Positions 27,023 through 35,569 of a stretch of 64,000 bases of DNA are shown piece after piece. The stretch lies in the NCBI RefSeq assembly GCF_900115735.1, contig NZ_FOXO01000005.1, positions 1 to 64,000 on the forward strand, given 5' to 3'. Each line of letters opens with the position of its first letter. Within the stretch, counting starts at the first letter, position 1. Both the position numbers and the translations under genes were made by a program. Source of the DNA: Butyrivibrio proteoclasticus. GTDB lineage: Bacteria > Bacillota > Clostridia > Lachnospirales > Lachnospiraceae. The notes beneath the pieces were generated by a model that was given only the letters and a program-made list of their open reading frames with translations, did not search any database and was not told where the DNA came from.

Positions 27023-27508
27023 TTAAAAGAATAGGAATAACCTAAAGAAAAATGACAAAATCTGCAGGATAATAAACCATCTAAAAACTTTAAACAACAA
27101 TGATCCGCCATAAACCGGTGTTCTGTTCCAGCCCGACCAATTATTCCAGGTATTCCAACTTTCATCAGGCCTGCCATAATTCCTGTTAAAATCTGCATTT
27201 GTCCACTGCCAATAAGTACCATAGTTTTCAAAAGGATTCTCCTCCTGACTATAGGTCCTCTCCTGCGATTGTGATTGAGACTGAGTTTGTGACTGTGAAT
27301 ATGCATATGTACTTCTGTATCTCTCAGCACCCGGTCGTGTAAGAATATCATATGCAGCGTTTATCTCATTCATTCTTTTAGCTGCAACTTCATCTCCCGG
27401 ATTTAAATCCGGATGATACTTCTTGGCAAGTCTTCTATGTGCTTTTTTTATCTCTTCTTCCGAAGCTCCGGGACTAATCTCAAGAACTTTATAAGGATCC
27501 ATTACCAT
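27023..27508 (-). CDS. Membrane-anchored J-domain protein
   Basis: About 161 residues from ATG 27508 (GGAGG 7 nt upstream). The J domain covers residues 1-60, with [20 protein letters not shown] and the HPD motif in [12 protein letters not shown] Ser/Gln repeat linker ([12 protein letters not shown]) and a Trp/Asn-rich segment follow, ending in a hydrophobic helix ([20 protein letters not shown]). It probably recruits DnaK to the membrane. The upstream membrane zinc-ribbon gene is 19 bp away and likely in the same operon. Confidence 0.8.
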   Translation of the reverse strand: MVMDPYKVLEISPGASEEEIKKAHRRLAKKYHPDLNPGDEVAAKRMNEINAAYDILTRPGAERYRSTYAYSQSQTQSQSQSQERTYSQEENPFENYGTYWQWTNADFNRNYGRPDESWNTWNNWSGWNRTPVYGGSLLFKVFRWFIILQILSFFFRLFLFF

Positions 27509-27527
27509 ACCGTTTCCTCCATACTGA

Positions 27528-27959
27528 TCAGGTCTTTTTGATAAATCTCTCACCACACTTAGGACATCTTATTTCAATGCGTCCTTTGCCCTTTGGTACC
27601 CTGATCTGCTGATGACAGCTCTTGCATAAATAATATCTGCTGACAGAACGGTCTCTCCACTGAAGTTTTGCAAGATTTGCATATCGTCTTGGAACCTCTG
27701 TGAGCTGCAGGAATTTCTGGTTCTCAGCATATCTTTTTGAAATGTTTTTTGAATAAATCCTAAAGATCGTATATGCGAATAATGCCACCCAAATGAAGTA
27801 AATTACTGCACTTTGAGCAAATATATTGATCACGAGCATAAGAATCGCTAACGCATTGCATGTCCTTGCTAAATTATCAAAGCCATTTCTTCCGTAAAAA
27901 AACTGTGCCATTTTATACATCATCTGATTACTAAACTGTCTGAATCTATTCATAGTCAT
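27528..27959 (-). CDS. Membrane protein with C-terminal zinc ribbon
   Basis: This 143-residue protein has two close hydrophobic segments (about 34-70: [20 protein letters not shown], then [13 protein letters not shown]). The C-terminus is a four-cysteine zinc-ribbon-like fold: [16 protein letters not shown] then [12 protein letters not shown]. The function is unknown. It is followed by the membrane J-protein gene, so the two may form a membrane-associated quality-control unit. Confidence 0.7.
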   Translation of the reverse strand: MTMNRFRQFSNQMMYKMAQFFYGRNGFDNLARTCNALAILMLVINIFAQSAVIYFIWVALFAYTIFRIYSKNISKRYAENQKFLQLTEVPRRYANLAKLQWRDRSVSRYYLCKSCHQQIRVPKGKGRIEIRCPKCGERFIKKT

Positions 27960-28140
27960 GCCTTTCTCTCTATAAAGATTTTAAATTGAGGTTTCTCAAT
28001 TATCATCCTATAATATCACCGCCAAAACAAACATAACAGCTTTTGCAAAATCAATTAGTTTATTTTGCAATTTTTGTTATGTACAATACTACTCCTTAAA
28101 ACTTAATTCAAGCTAAAGATAACTTGCTCATGAAAAAACT

Positions 28141-28170
28141 TTCCACTAATCCCCATGCTTGTGATATGAT
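28141..28170 (+). promoter_or_regulatory. Promoter of the PurF-like gene
   Basis: TTCCAC (28141-28146) and TATGAT (28165-28170) are 18 nt apart, with an extended TG-A before the -10. The ATG is 46 nt downstream. The rest of the 27960-28215 gap is AT-rich with no other clear signal. Confidence 0.45.
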
Positions 28171-28215
28171 ACTTTCCGGAATACATATTTAAAACTCATA
28201 TTCTAGGAGGTTTCC

Positions 28216-29637
28216 ATGGGAGGATTTTTTGGAGTAGCATCTCGTGAGAGCGCAGTTTTTGACTTGTTTTACGGAACTGACTACCACTCACACTTAGGAA
28301 CCAGACGCGCCGGAATGGCCGTTTATGACAGCAAGAAAGGATTTGACCGCTCTATCCACAATATCGAGAGGTCATATTTCAGACCAAAGTTTGAAGACGA
28401 TATGCTCAAAATGGAAGGGCATCTTGGTATCGGAAGTATTTCAGATTTTGAACCCCAGCCACTTATCGTAAGATCACATCACGGAACATATGCCATCACT
28501 ACTGTTGGCAAGATCAACAACATCGAAGAAATAACCAAGAAGCTCTTTACCGACAATCACTCACATTTTCTTGAAATGAGTGGCGGTGATATCAACCCTA
28601 CAGAGCTTGTTGCTTCTATTATCAATCAGAAATCTACAATCGTAGAAGGTATTCGCTACGCTCAGGCTATAATTAAAGGATCTATGTCTCTTCTTCTGAT
28701 GACACCGGAAGGCATTTACGCTGCAAGAGACCGCTATGGTAGGACTCCTGTCCAGATTGGGCATAAGGACGAAGGGTTCTGCGTCTGCTTTGAAAGCTTT
28801 TCTTATTTAAATCTCGGATACACCCATTATAAAGAACTTGAACCTGCTGAAATTGCATTTATCACACCTGAATCTGTAGAAATCGTTGCTCCGGGAATGG
28901 GTGATATGAGAATCTGTACCTTCCTCTGGATTTATTACGGATTCCCAGCATCAACATATGAAGGTTTAAATGTAGAGAGAATGCGTTATAATTGTGGCAG
29001 TAAGCTCGCTCAGCGTGATATGCAGCGTGGCATCCATCCTGATCTTGTTGCAGGTGTTCCGGATTCTGGCGTTGCCCATGCTATTGGCTATTCAAACACT
29101 TCAGGAATCCCCTATTCAAGACCTTTTGTAAAATATACAGCTACCTGGCCAAGATCATTTATGCCAACTGTTCAGTCAAGACGTGACCTTATAGCTAAAA
29201 TGAAGCTCCTCCCGGTTAACCAGCTCATTAAAAACAAGAGCCTTCTCCTTATAGATGACTCAATCGTAAGAGGAACACAGCTTAGAGAAACCACGGAATT
29301 CCTGTATAAGAGCGGTGCAAGCGAAGTTCATATTCGTCCTGCCTGCCCTCCTTTAATCTATGGCTGCAAGTACCTTAACTTCTCCCGTTCCAATTCAGAA
29401 ATGGAGCTTATCACAAGACGTGTGATTGAAAAGCTTGAAGGTTACCCTTCTCCAAACGAGGAAACTATTAGAAAATACACCGATCCTGATTCACCACAGT
29501 ATGAGGCAATGCTTGAAGAAATCAGAAAAGAGCTGAATTTCACTTCACTTCATTACCACAGACTGGATGATATGATCGAAGCTATACCGCTTGAGCCATG
29601 CAAGCTTTGCACATACTGCTGGAGCGGAAAAGAATAA
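28216..29637 (+). CDS. PurF-like amidophosphoribosyltransferase homologue lacking the glutaminase Cys
   Basis: This 473-residue protein is collinear with PurF. The Ntn glutaminase-like half starts MGGFFGVASRE, where PurF has Met-Cys-Gly-Ile; the Cys nucleophile is Gly here. The PRTase half keeps LLLIDDSIVRGTQ for PRPP. Cysteines at 234 (RICTF), 384 (YGCKY) and 462/465 (CKLC, plus 468) match the four ligands of the [4Fe-4S] cluster in Bacillus PurF. It should bind PRPP but not hydrolyse glutamine itself; ammonia-dependent or regulatory activity is inferred. AGGAGG lies upstream; CorA follows 16 bp later. Confidence 0.8.
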   Translation: MGGFFGVASRESAVFDLFYGTDYHSHLGTRRAGMAVYDSKKGFDRSIHNIERSYFRPKFEDDMLKMEGHLGIGSISDFEPQPLIVRSHHGTYAITTVGKINNIEEITKKLFTDNHSHFLEMSGGDINPTELVASIINQKSTIVEGIRYAQAIIKGSMSLLLMTPEGIYAARDRYGRTPVQIGHKDEGFCVCFESFSYLNLGYTHYKELEPAEIAFITPESVEIVAPGMGDMRICTFLWIYYGFPASTYEGLNVERMRYNCGSKLAQRDMQRGIHPDLVAGVPDSGVAHAIGYSNTSGIPYSRPFVKYTATWPRSFMPTVQSRRDLIAKMKLLPVNQLIKNKSLLLIDDSIVRGTQLRETTEFLYKSGASEVHIRPACPPLIYGCKYLNFSRSNSEMELITRRVIEKLEGYPSPNEETIRKYTDPDSPQYEAMLEEIRKELNFTSLHYHRLDDMIEAIPLEPCKLCTYCWSGKE

Positions 29638-29653
29638 CTATCTGGAGAGAAAA

Positions 29654-30571
29654 ATGTATTATTTGATAAAGAACACTTTAGAAGAATGTAGCGCAGAACA
29701 GTGCCATGACGCAGATTCGCCCTATGTTGCGATCCTGACCCCTGAGCAGTGGTTGGAACAAAATGAGAACTTTGACATGGGTATTGATTTTGATATGAAC
29801 AGCGATGATATTCTTACCACTAAAGCCGATGTCAACTATGATTCTCTTACAGGAACGTTTTGCCTGCCGGTACAGTCAACCGGCAGCGAAACGCCAGAAA
29901 GCTTCTCTTTTGCTCTTGATGAAACCGGAATTGTTTTCATTGATCAGGGTAAAAGCGCTTTGAATATTGTAAAACGCATTAAACAGAATAAAAAATGGCG
30001 CAAGCCCTCTCTTGAGAGATTTCTCTATGATTTCCTTGAACAGATCATTCATAACGATCTGCAGCTTATGCAGCTTTATGAACGTGAGCTTAATGATATA
30101 GAGAAAGAAATCATGGAAAACGCTGAAGACGCCCATATGCAGCGCAACAACGAAATCCGCGGTGACATAAGAGATCTTCGAATCCACTATGAACAGCTAC
30201 AGGACTTTGGTCAGGAGCTGGAAGAAAACGAAAACGGATTTTTCAATGAAGAAAACCTGAGATACTTCCACATGTTCTCAAACCGGGTTGACAGACTTTA
30301 TGATGCTGCAACTCATCTTCGTGACTATACCATACAGCTAAATGACCTATATCAGTCACAGCTTGATGTTAAGCAGAACCGCATCATGACAGTCCTCACA
30401 GTGGTTACCACTATTTTCATGCCTCTTACACTAATAGCCGGATGGTATGGTATGAATTTTAAATATATGCCTGAGCTTGAATCCCGTTTGGGCTATCCTG
30501 TCATCATCGGACTGAGTATCCTTATTGTGGTAGGCAGCCTGACATTCTTTAAAATTAAGAAGATCCTGTAA
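29654..30571 (+). CDS. CorA-family Mg2+/divalent cation transporter
   Basis: About 305 residues from ATG 29654 (GGAGAG upstream; an earlier in-frame start overlaps the previous gene). A cytoplasmic alpha/beta domain is followed by long helices (ELNDIEKEIMENAED) and two C-terminal membrane helices. The CorA selectivity motif Gly-Met-Asn appears in GWYGMNFKYMPELE. CorA pentamers move Mg2+, Co2+ or Ni2+ down the gradient. Co-transcription with the PRPP-binding PurF-like protein is plausible, as both depend on Mg2+. Confidence 0.9.
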   Translation: MYYLIKNTLEECSAEQCHDADSPYVAILTPEQWLEQNENFDMGIDFDMNSDDILTTKADVNYDSLTGTFCLPVQSTGSETPESFSFALDETGIVFIDQGKSALNIVKRIKQNKKWRKPSLERFLYDFLEQIIHNDLQLMQLYERELNDIEKEIMENAEDAHMQRNNEIRGDIRDLRIHYEQLQDFGQELEENENGFFNEENLRYFHMFSNRVDRLYDAATHLRDYTIQLNDLYQSQLDVKQNRIMTVLTVVTTIFMPLTLIAGWYGMNFKYMPELESRLGYPVIIGLSILIVVGSLTFFKIKKIL

Positions 30572-30685
30572 AGTCCCATAAACAGTGACGATGCCCTGTC
30601 CTAGACAATCGGTGCAGCAATGAGTATTTTCTTCTATAAATTTGGAAATTGTAGAAAAAAAGGGATCACCATTTATGCCTAAAAT

Positions 30686-30723
30686 AACAGGCCCTTGTTC
30701 ACTGATGTGACAAAGGACCTGTT
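30686..30723. terminator. Bidirectional hairpin, copy 4 of the loop family (divergent)
   Basis: AACAGGCCCTTGT pairs imperfectly with ACAAAGGACCTGTT. On the minus strand the loop reads ATCAGTGAAC, close to the ATCAGTGTAAG loop of the other copies. It lies between the convergent CorA and metallohydrolase genes. Confidence 0.6.
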
Positions 30724-30744
30724 TTAATATCTTGTGTTATTTAA

Positions 30745-31557
30745 TTACATGGCAGTTACAACAATCTCTTCCATGACTTTGGGGATCAGGTTCTTCAACC
30801 TTTCCCCATATTTTATTTCAATATAATCACAAAACTCTTTTGGATCAGCACTATTGTCCGCAAACATATCCCAATGTCCCGGGATGACAAGTCCTGTCTC
30901 GCAATCACCTGCAAAATCTGCCGCCTCCTGATAGGTCATATTACCTATGCAGTTTCTCCTGTAACGCACTGAATCACGCCCGTTTATAGGAAGAAGCTGG
31001 GCATCTATTTTACCAAATGCTTTAACCTTGCCCAGCATTCCCTCGTAGCGGACCGTATCACCTGCATGATGTATCCTTACTCCATTACCTTCAATTATGT
31101 ACTGAAGATGCGGATATAGCAAAGATTCCGGATCCTGCTCCAAAAACTCGTGGGCAGCTGCAACAGCAGTTATTGTCACATCTCCCACTTTTATCTTTTC
31201 ACCATCATTAAGCCCTAGCGCATTATCAGCACTAATCCCATCCGCAAGAACGCTTTCCATATTCTTTCTGGGAAAAACAAACTTCGCCATTGGGTTGGTT
31301 TTAGCCCATATTTTCCAGGCTTCATGATCTATATGGTCAAGATGATCATGAGTCCCCAAAAAAGCTGAAATTCCCTCAAGTTCCCCGGCCGGAACTGGCG
31401 GCTCAGTCTGTCTGGAAGGATCCGGCGTTGCATAATAATCTATGCAAAGCACTGTATTCCCCATCTTTACAATAAGCCCCATCTGGCCCATCCACCACAA
31501 AGAAGCTGTTCCCTTTGGTGTATTTGTATCTAAAATTCTTTTTACCAGTTCATTCAT
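30745..31557 (-). CDS. UlaG-like metallo-beta-lactamase-fold hydrolase
   Basis: This 270-residue cytoplasmic protein has the metal motif THDHLDHID (His70, His72, Asp74, His75), HHAGDT later and VIPGHWDMFADN near the end. It matches the UlaG/YcjY-type branch, whose best-known member opens L-ascorbate-6-phosphate lactone. The N-terminal TASLWWMGQMGLIVKMGNTV is typical. There is no ascorbate operon here; the immediate upstream neighbour is an unknown protein 26 bp away, so a different lactone or phosphate ester is possible. Confidence 0.8.
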   Translation of the reverse strand: MNELVKRILDTNTPKGTASLWWMGQMGLIVKMGNTVLCIDYYATPDPSRQTEPPVPAGELEGISAFLGTHDHLDHIDHEAWKIWAKTNPMAKFVFPRKNMESVLADGISADNALGLNDGEKIKVGDVTITAVAAAHEFLEQDPESLLYPHLQYIIEGNGVRIHHAGDTVRYEGMLGKVKAFGKIDAQLLPINGRDSVRYRRNCIGNMTYQEAADFAGDCETGLVIPGHWDMFADNSADPKEFCDYIEIKYGERLKNLIPKVMEEIVVTAM

Positions 31558-31583
31558 ACCTACTTGCCAATACCTTTTGAATA

Positions 31584-32267
31584 TTATTGAATATCATCCA
31601 CTCTGTCCACTGTAAACAGGCAAGGAATAACTAGGAAATTGCTTCCTCTGCCCTTCTCACGATCAAAATGAGATTCCGGGTCAGCTTTAAGCCAGTCATT
31701 TATGACAACAGACTCCTCGTCCACCCCTTTGATATTCACATTATTTCTGGGTTCTTCATAATATGAGAAAAGAAGATTCTCATGAAGTGATATATATGCA
31801 TACTTATCCCCCTTGAGAAGTCCTTCATTCACTATTGCAGTGTGATGCATTACATATGACGGAAGTTTTTTAGGAAAAACAAAAGCTATTCGCCCTACAC
31901 GTTCTTTTTTATCTTTAGTTCGCTCAAATTCCCACTTATCAAGATTTTCTTCCGGAATATGGTGATAATACACATTTATCATAGGTGCAAAATATCTGTC
32001 ACCATCCTCTTCAGGCCATGGCTTTAAATATGGCTGGATATCATACATGTACTGATCCACTGAAAGGTATGGTTCGCTGTAATCGTCAACAATCTCTTCA
32101 ACATAAAGAAATCCCATGCTATTATATTTATAAAAAGAGGCATTGCAAACTCTGCCATCTCTTATAAGCTTTTTAAACTGATCCTGGCATCTTTCTATAA
32201 TGTTATCCGGCAAAATATCTGCTGTAAGCAATTTAAAACTGCATCTGTACTGTGAACGTCTGATCAT
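31584..32267 (-). CDS. Unknown protein coupled to the UlaG-like hydrolase
   Basis: A 227-residue soluble protein from ATG 32267 (GGGTGGAG 6 nt upstream). I do not recognise the family. It is rich in Tyr, Asp and Pro, with segments YLSVDQYMYDIQPYLKPW, RVGRIAFVFPKKLPSYVMHH and HENLLFSYYEEPRNN. There are no cysteine clusters, membrane segments or nucleotide motifs. Tight spacing with the hydrolase suggests a shared pathway. Confidence 0.6.
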   Translation of the reverse strand: MIRRSQYRCSFKLLTADILPDNIIERCQDQFKKLIRDGRVCNASFYKYNSMGFLYVEEIVDDYSEPYLSVDQYMYDIQPYLKPWPEEDGDRYFAPMINVYYHHIPEENLDKWEFERTKDKKERVGRIAFVFPKKLPSYVMHHTAIVNEGLLKGDKYAYISLHENLLFSYYEEPRNNVNIKGVDEESVVINDWLKADPESHFDREKGRGSNFLVIPCLFTVDRVDDIQ

Positions 32268-32324
32268 TATAATCTCCACCCATTCTATATAGTTTTTGTC
32301 CCTTTATTTACTATATCCTTTTTT

Positions 32325-33269
32325 TCACCTCTTGTCTTTATCAATTGACTCCAAAAGAAAAACTGTAAGGATCACATAGACCACTGTCCACATCAAAAGC
32401 CACCCCCAGCATCTTAATACGATTTCCGGGTCAAAATCATAATCATGATTTTGGTTTAACTCACCAGTCTTCAGCAGAAGATCATCCCTCATATTATTGG
32501 ACTCTATTTCCCTGAAAACGGTCAAAAGAGGCTTTTCTCCTTCAACTTCCACATCCTTCATCTTTAGTGCGCTGTTCCACACGCTTACCATTGGAAGCGA
32601 ATTATACTCCCCCTGCGCGCAGAGGGCTGTCAGTCCCCATTTGGTAGCTGTCAGATTAGTGAGCGGCATAGCTTCCTGCGGCAGGTTGAAAAATGCTCCT
32701 GAAAACAACAGCTGTACGATCAAAAGAAATGGCATTATAGTCATGGCTGTTGTAGTCGTTTTGGCAAAAGCTGAGATCAAAAGTGCCAGCATATCTGCGC
32801 AATAAGTTATAAGGAAAAGTGTCAGCCCAAAATCCACCACTGCCCAAGGTGTTATCAGGCTTTTATGCGGTATTTCCACTCTCATGAGCATACATACGCC
32901 AATTGTTATCGCAACCTGTAGTATGCACAAAAATGCCTGATATATCATGTGTGCAGCAACGTAGGCGCTTATGTGAAGTCCTGATCTGTGTTCTCTTTTT
33001 ACTATAGTTCTTTCCCTGCAGATAACCTGAATTGAGTTAAAGAATCCATTCCAGATACATATACAGGAAATAGCGAAGGTCCCCATAAGAGTCCCTTCCA
33101 TGGTCTTGTAAATATTCTGACCTACAGAAAATGCGACAAGCCCTGCGATCACTGCCGCCATGGGCAGAACCTTCCAATCATTTTGGAATAAAAACATTCT
33201 GAAGAACTTTCCAAGATAAATAAGTGTCTGGAAAAACCTTCCTCTATGTCTGACTTTGTATTCTTTCAT
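32325..33269 (-). CDS. ABC-2 type (ABCG-like) transporter permease
   Basis: This 314-residue protein has six hydrophobic helices in ABC-2 style: MAAVIAGLVAFSVGQNIYKT, FAISCICIWNGFFNSIQVIC, AHMIYQAFLCILQVAITIGV, VVDFGLTLFLITYCADML, MTIMPFLLIVQLLFSGAFFN and a last helix WLLMWTVVYVILTVFLLE. It starts 6 bp after the ATPase gene, with GGTGGGGTGA as ribosome site inside the previous gene's end. With the ATPase it forms an exporter; substrate unknown. Confidence 0.85.
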   Translation of the reverse strand: MKEYKVRHRGRFFQTLIYLGKFFRMFLFQNDWKVLPMAAVIAGLVAFSVGQNIYKTMEGTLMGTFAISCICIWNGFFNSIQVICRERTIVKREHRSGLHISAYVAAHMIYQAFLCILQVAITIGVCMLMRVEIPHKSLITPWAVVDFGLTLFLITYCADMLALLISAFAKTTTTAMTIMPFLLIVQLLFSGAFFNLPQEAMPLTNLTATKWGLTALCAQGEYNSLPMVSVWNSALKMKDVEVEGEKPLLTVFREIESNNMRDDLLLKTGELNQNHDYDFDPEIVLRCWGWLLMWTVVYVILTVFLLESIDKDKR

Positions 33270-33275
33270 CGAAAG

Positions 33276-34619
33276 TCACCCCACCTTTTCTTTGATGCGA
33301 TCAGCATATTTCTCAACAAATTCATCAGCTTTTCCTTCTCCGCCTTCATCCTTCTGATTTATGGAAAGAAGTATCTCCTCCATCGAGTTTTTACCAAAAA
33401 ACTCATAAGCTTCTTTTACCGGTCCATACCAGGCAAGGCGCCCTGTCCTTGTGGCATCCTTTGCCAAAACGATCACATCATCAAAAAGATCTATTACTCT
33501 GTCAGGAGTGTGTGTAATAACTAAAACTATTTTTCCCTCATCCGCTATCTCTCTTAGCTTTTCAAAAAGGCTTCTTGCTACAACACCATCAAGACCTGAA
33601 TCAGGCTCATCAAGGATAAAAAGAGACGGATTGGAAATAAACTCCATGGCAATGGACAGCCTTTTTCTTTGTCCTCCCGAAAGCTTTTCCACTAAGGAAT
33701 TCCTAACAGCCGTAAGCCCAAACTGATCCAACATGTTTGCAATCCGATTTTCTCTTTCCATAATAGATGCATCTGCAGATAGCCTCATAAGAGCAGCATC
33801 TGTGAGGGTCATTTCAACGGTATCATTCCCTCTCATCAGATCCTGTTGAGGAACAAAACCTATATCATATTTCATTTTCTGGTAATCTTTATATACATCA
33901 TTATCATCCAGCATTACGCTGGCATCAGCTTTTTCATAGCCTGTAACTGCATTTAACAGAGTTGTTTTTCCTGCTCCTGACCCTCCAAGAAGAAGTACCA
34001 TATGTCCTCTTGGTATTGCCATATGTATGTCTTTAAGCAGAGTCTTTTTCCTGAAAAAGTCTATGACTGTCCTCTCCGTGATATTGACCGTAAGTCCTTC
34101 CGAGGCAGCCATAATGTTCTTTCCAAGCTCTTTTGCACCATTTTTAGCGACCTGGACTACCTTTTTTTCAGGCACATATTTGGGAACTACTCCCCAAAGT
34201 ATAAGTACCGGGCCATCAAAAATAATCAGTGGTATTATCCACTTCTTTTTAAGTCCAAACATCTTGATCAGCCCTAAATAGATTCTGATCGTATAAATAA
34301 CGTTTGTGACGTATAAAGCTATAAGTGGAATTAACAGAAGTAGCTCAACTTCTTCCGGACCGTCAATAACAATCAGGGTCAGCATGATCAGATAATAAAA
34401 AAATGTAGTTACGGCAAAAACCCTTCCCTCTTTCTCTTTGTCGGCACAAAGAGCCATGTGATACTCTCTGGCAAAAGGGATCAAAGCCCATATTCTTTTA
34501 ACACCACATTTCTTAAACAAAAACCAGCAGCCAAAGATCATGAGAATATTATTGCATGTAGAGAATATATCATTAAAAGTCTGATTAATACTTAAGATAG
34601 TAGTACCTGATTCAAACAT
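33276..34619 (-). CDS. ABCG-type ATPase with an N-terminal membrane domain
   Basis: About 447 residues from ATG 34619 (AGGAG upstream; the longer frame runs through a terminator). Residues 1-165 form a membrane domain with several helices (NILMIFGCWFLFKKCGVKRI, VTTFFYYLIMLTLIVI, LLLLIPLIALYVTNVIYTIR, WIIPLIIFDGPVLILWGVV), resembling DUF5684-type segments. Residues 180-430 are an ABC domain: LGGSGAGKTTLL, LSGGQRKRLSIAMEF, FILDEPDSGLDG and VITHTPDRV. The signature is typical of ABCG/White ATPases. The fusion order (membrane domain first, then ATPase, then separate permease) is unusual. Confidence 0.8.
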   Translation of the reverse strand: MFESGTTILSINQTFNDIFSTCNNILMIFGCWFLFKKCGVKRIWALIPFAREYHMALCADKEKEGRVFAVTTFFYYLIMLTLIVIDGPEEVELLLLIPLIALYVTNVIYTIRIYLGLIKMFGLKKKWIIPLIIFDGPVLILWGVVPKYVPEKKVVQVAKNGAKELGKNIMAASEGLTVNITERTVIDFFRKKTLLKDIHMAIPRGHMVLLLGGSGAGKTTLLNAVTGYEKADASVMLDDNDVYKDYQKMKYDIGFVPQQDLMRGNDTVEMTLTDAALMRLSADASIMERENRIANMLDQFGLTAVRNSLVEKLSGGQRKRLSIAMEFISNPSLFILDEPDSGLDGVVARSLFEKLREIADEGKIVLVITHTPDRVIDLFDDVIVLAKDATRTGRLAWYGPVKEAYEFFGKNSMEEILLSINQKDEGGEGKADEFVEKYADRIKEKVG

Positions 34620-34709
34620 GATGCTCTCCTTTTGATCTTCCATAAAACGTTTTGATATTATTATTTTATCATCCATGAAATCAATCGCCAAGCTCACACA
34701 TAGCAGAAA

Positions 34710-34748
34710 AAGCTGCCATCCCAGATTTAGCACCTGAAATGACAGCTT
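34710..34748 (-). terminator. Terminator of the secreted-protein gene
   Basis: On the minus strand AAGCTGTCAT pairs with ATGGCAGCTT (one mismatch), followed by TTTCTGC. It lies 29 bp beyond the stop at 34777. Confidence 0.65.
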
Positions 34749-34776
34749 ATTAATGAGAGGCCTGTTATAAAACTTA

Positions 34777-35208
34777 TCAGTCATAGCTCTGGAGCTGTGA
34801 AACTGCATAGCTATCAAGGTATTCACATGCAAACACTTTTCCATCATCCAACATAATGCATGGAATATCTCCTGCCATAAAGAAATTAAATACCAGTGTT
34901 CCTTCAACTGCATATCTCTGTACCTGTCCAATGCCCTTTATTGTTGCATCAGATACAGTATATGAAGTATACACATGGCTCATTCCATCGTTGATATAGG
35001 CAATGTCTTCACCATTTTTCTCATAAAGGGCTATGACTATCTCGCTGTTATCATCAGCCTGGCCATGAAGTGCTGTTAAAAATCTCGCGCCGCTTATGTA
35101 AAGCGCAGCGTCATTTGCTGCCAATACATTTGTAGACATTAGATTTCCACTCAAAGCCATTGACAATGCAAGAACTATACCAGCTAAAACCTTAATAAAT
35201 TTTCCCAT
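34777..35208 (-). CDS. Secreted protein of unknown function
   Basis: A 143-residue protein from ATG 35208 (GGTGAAAG upstream). The signal peptide is MGKFIKVLAGIVLALSMALS..., with probable cleavage after NVLA. The mature part of about 110 residues has alternating hydrophobic strands (DAALYISGARFLTALHG, VIALYEKNGEDIAYI, GTLVFNFFMAGDIPCIML) and two Cys near the end. No family recognised. Monocistronic, with its own terminator. Confidence 0.7.
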   Translation of the reverse strand: MGKFIKVLAGIVLALSMALSGNLMSTNVLAANDAALYISGARFLTALHGQADDNSEIVIALYEKNGEDIAYINDGMSHVYTSYTVSDATIKGIGQVQRYAVEGTLVFNFFMAGDIPCIMLDDGKVFACEYLDSYAVSQLQSYD

Positions 35209-35381
35209 AATACTTTCACCATCCTTACCATGTATTTTTGATTGCAATAATTTATACGATATGAATTGTGAAGATGGCAATAAATTTTCACAATGATTTT
35301 ATTTTATAAATTTTTTATAATTATTTTCTTTATATTCGGTTAAAATATGTCTAAAGATTTTTTGTCAGGGGGGAGTTTCAT

Positions 35382-35543
35382 ATGGGGGAAGAGTTAAATT
35401 ATATTGTTATGACATGCAACGGTGGTAAAAACGGGTACATTGCCGAAGATATAGATACACATATTCAAGTTCACGGTTACGATTACTACAGAACTGTAGA
35501 AAAACTCAAGGATCTGGTTAAAGAACTTAAAAAGGGAGCATAA
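35382..35543 (+). CDS. 53-residue small protein with strong ribosome site
   Basis: ATG 35382 is preceded by AGGGGGGAG at 7 nt. The product begins MGELN-like (MGEELNYIVMTCNGGKNGYI), continues with a D/H-rich patch and ends in a basic amphipathic helix (RTVEKLKDLVKELKKGA). It has one Cys and no membrane segment. The stop codon lies within the terminator hairpin it shares with the convergent PL9 gene. No family recognised. Its size, ribosome site and terminator argue that it is a real gene. Confidence 0.65.
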   Translation: MGEELNYIVMTCNGGKNGYIAEDIDTHIQVHGYDYYRTVEKLKDLVKELKKGA

Positions 35544-35569
35544 CACATATTTTATGTGTTGCTCCCTTT
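35531..35569. terminator. Bidirectional terminator containing both convergent stop codons
   Basis: AAAGGGAGCA..ACACATA (35531-35549) pairs with TATGTGTTGCTCCCTTT (35553-35569). The stop of the 53-residue gene (35541-35543) and that of the PL9 gene (35552-35554) lie inside the stem-loop. Confidence 0.85.

Noticed and set aside
27250-27310. Short tandem repeats as a possible CRISPR or minisatellite
   Set aside because: They are codons for the Ser/Gln linker of the J-protein; no spacers or cas genes.
26995-27351. Minus-strand frame of 118 codons in the J-protein gene
   Set aside because: It is an alternative frame of the J-protein, Ser/His-rich without domain pattern and lacking a ribosome site.
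34620-34931. Longer N-terminus for the ABCG-type ATPase
   Set aside because: The extension crosses a terminator hairpin and overlaps the next gene; ATG 34619 has an AGGAG site.
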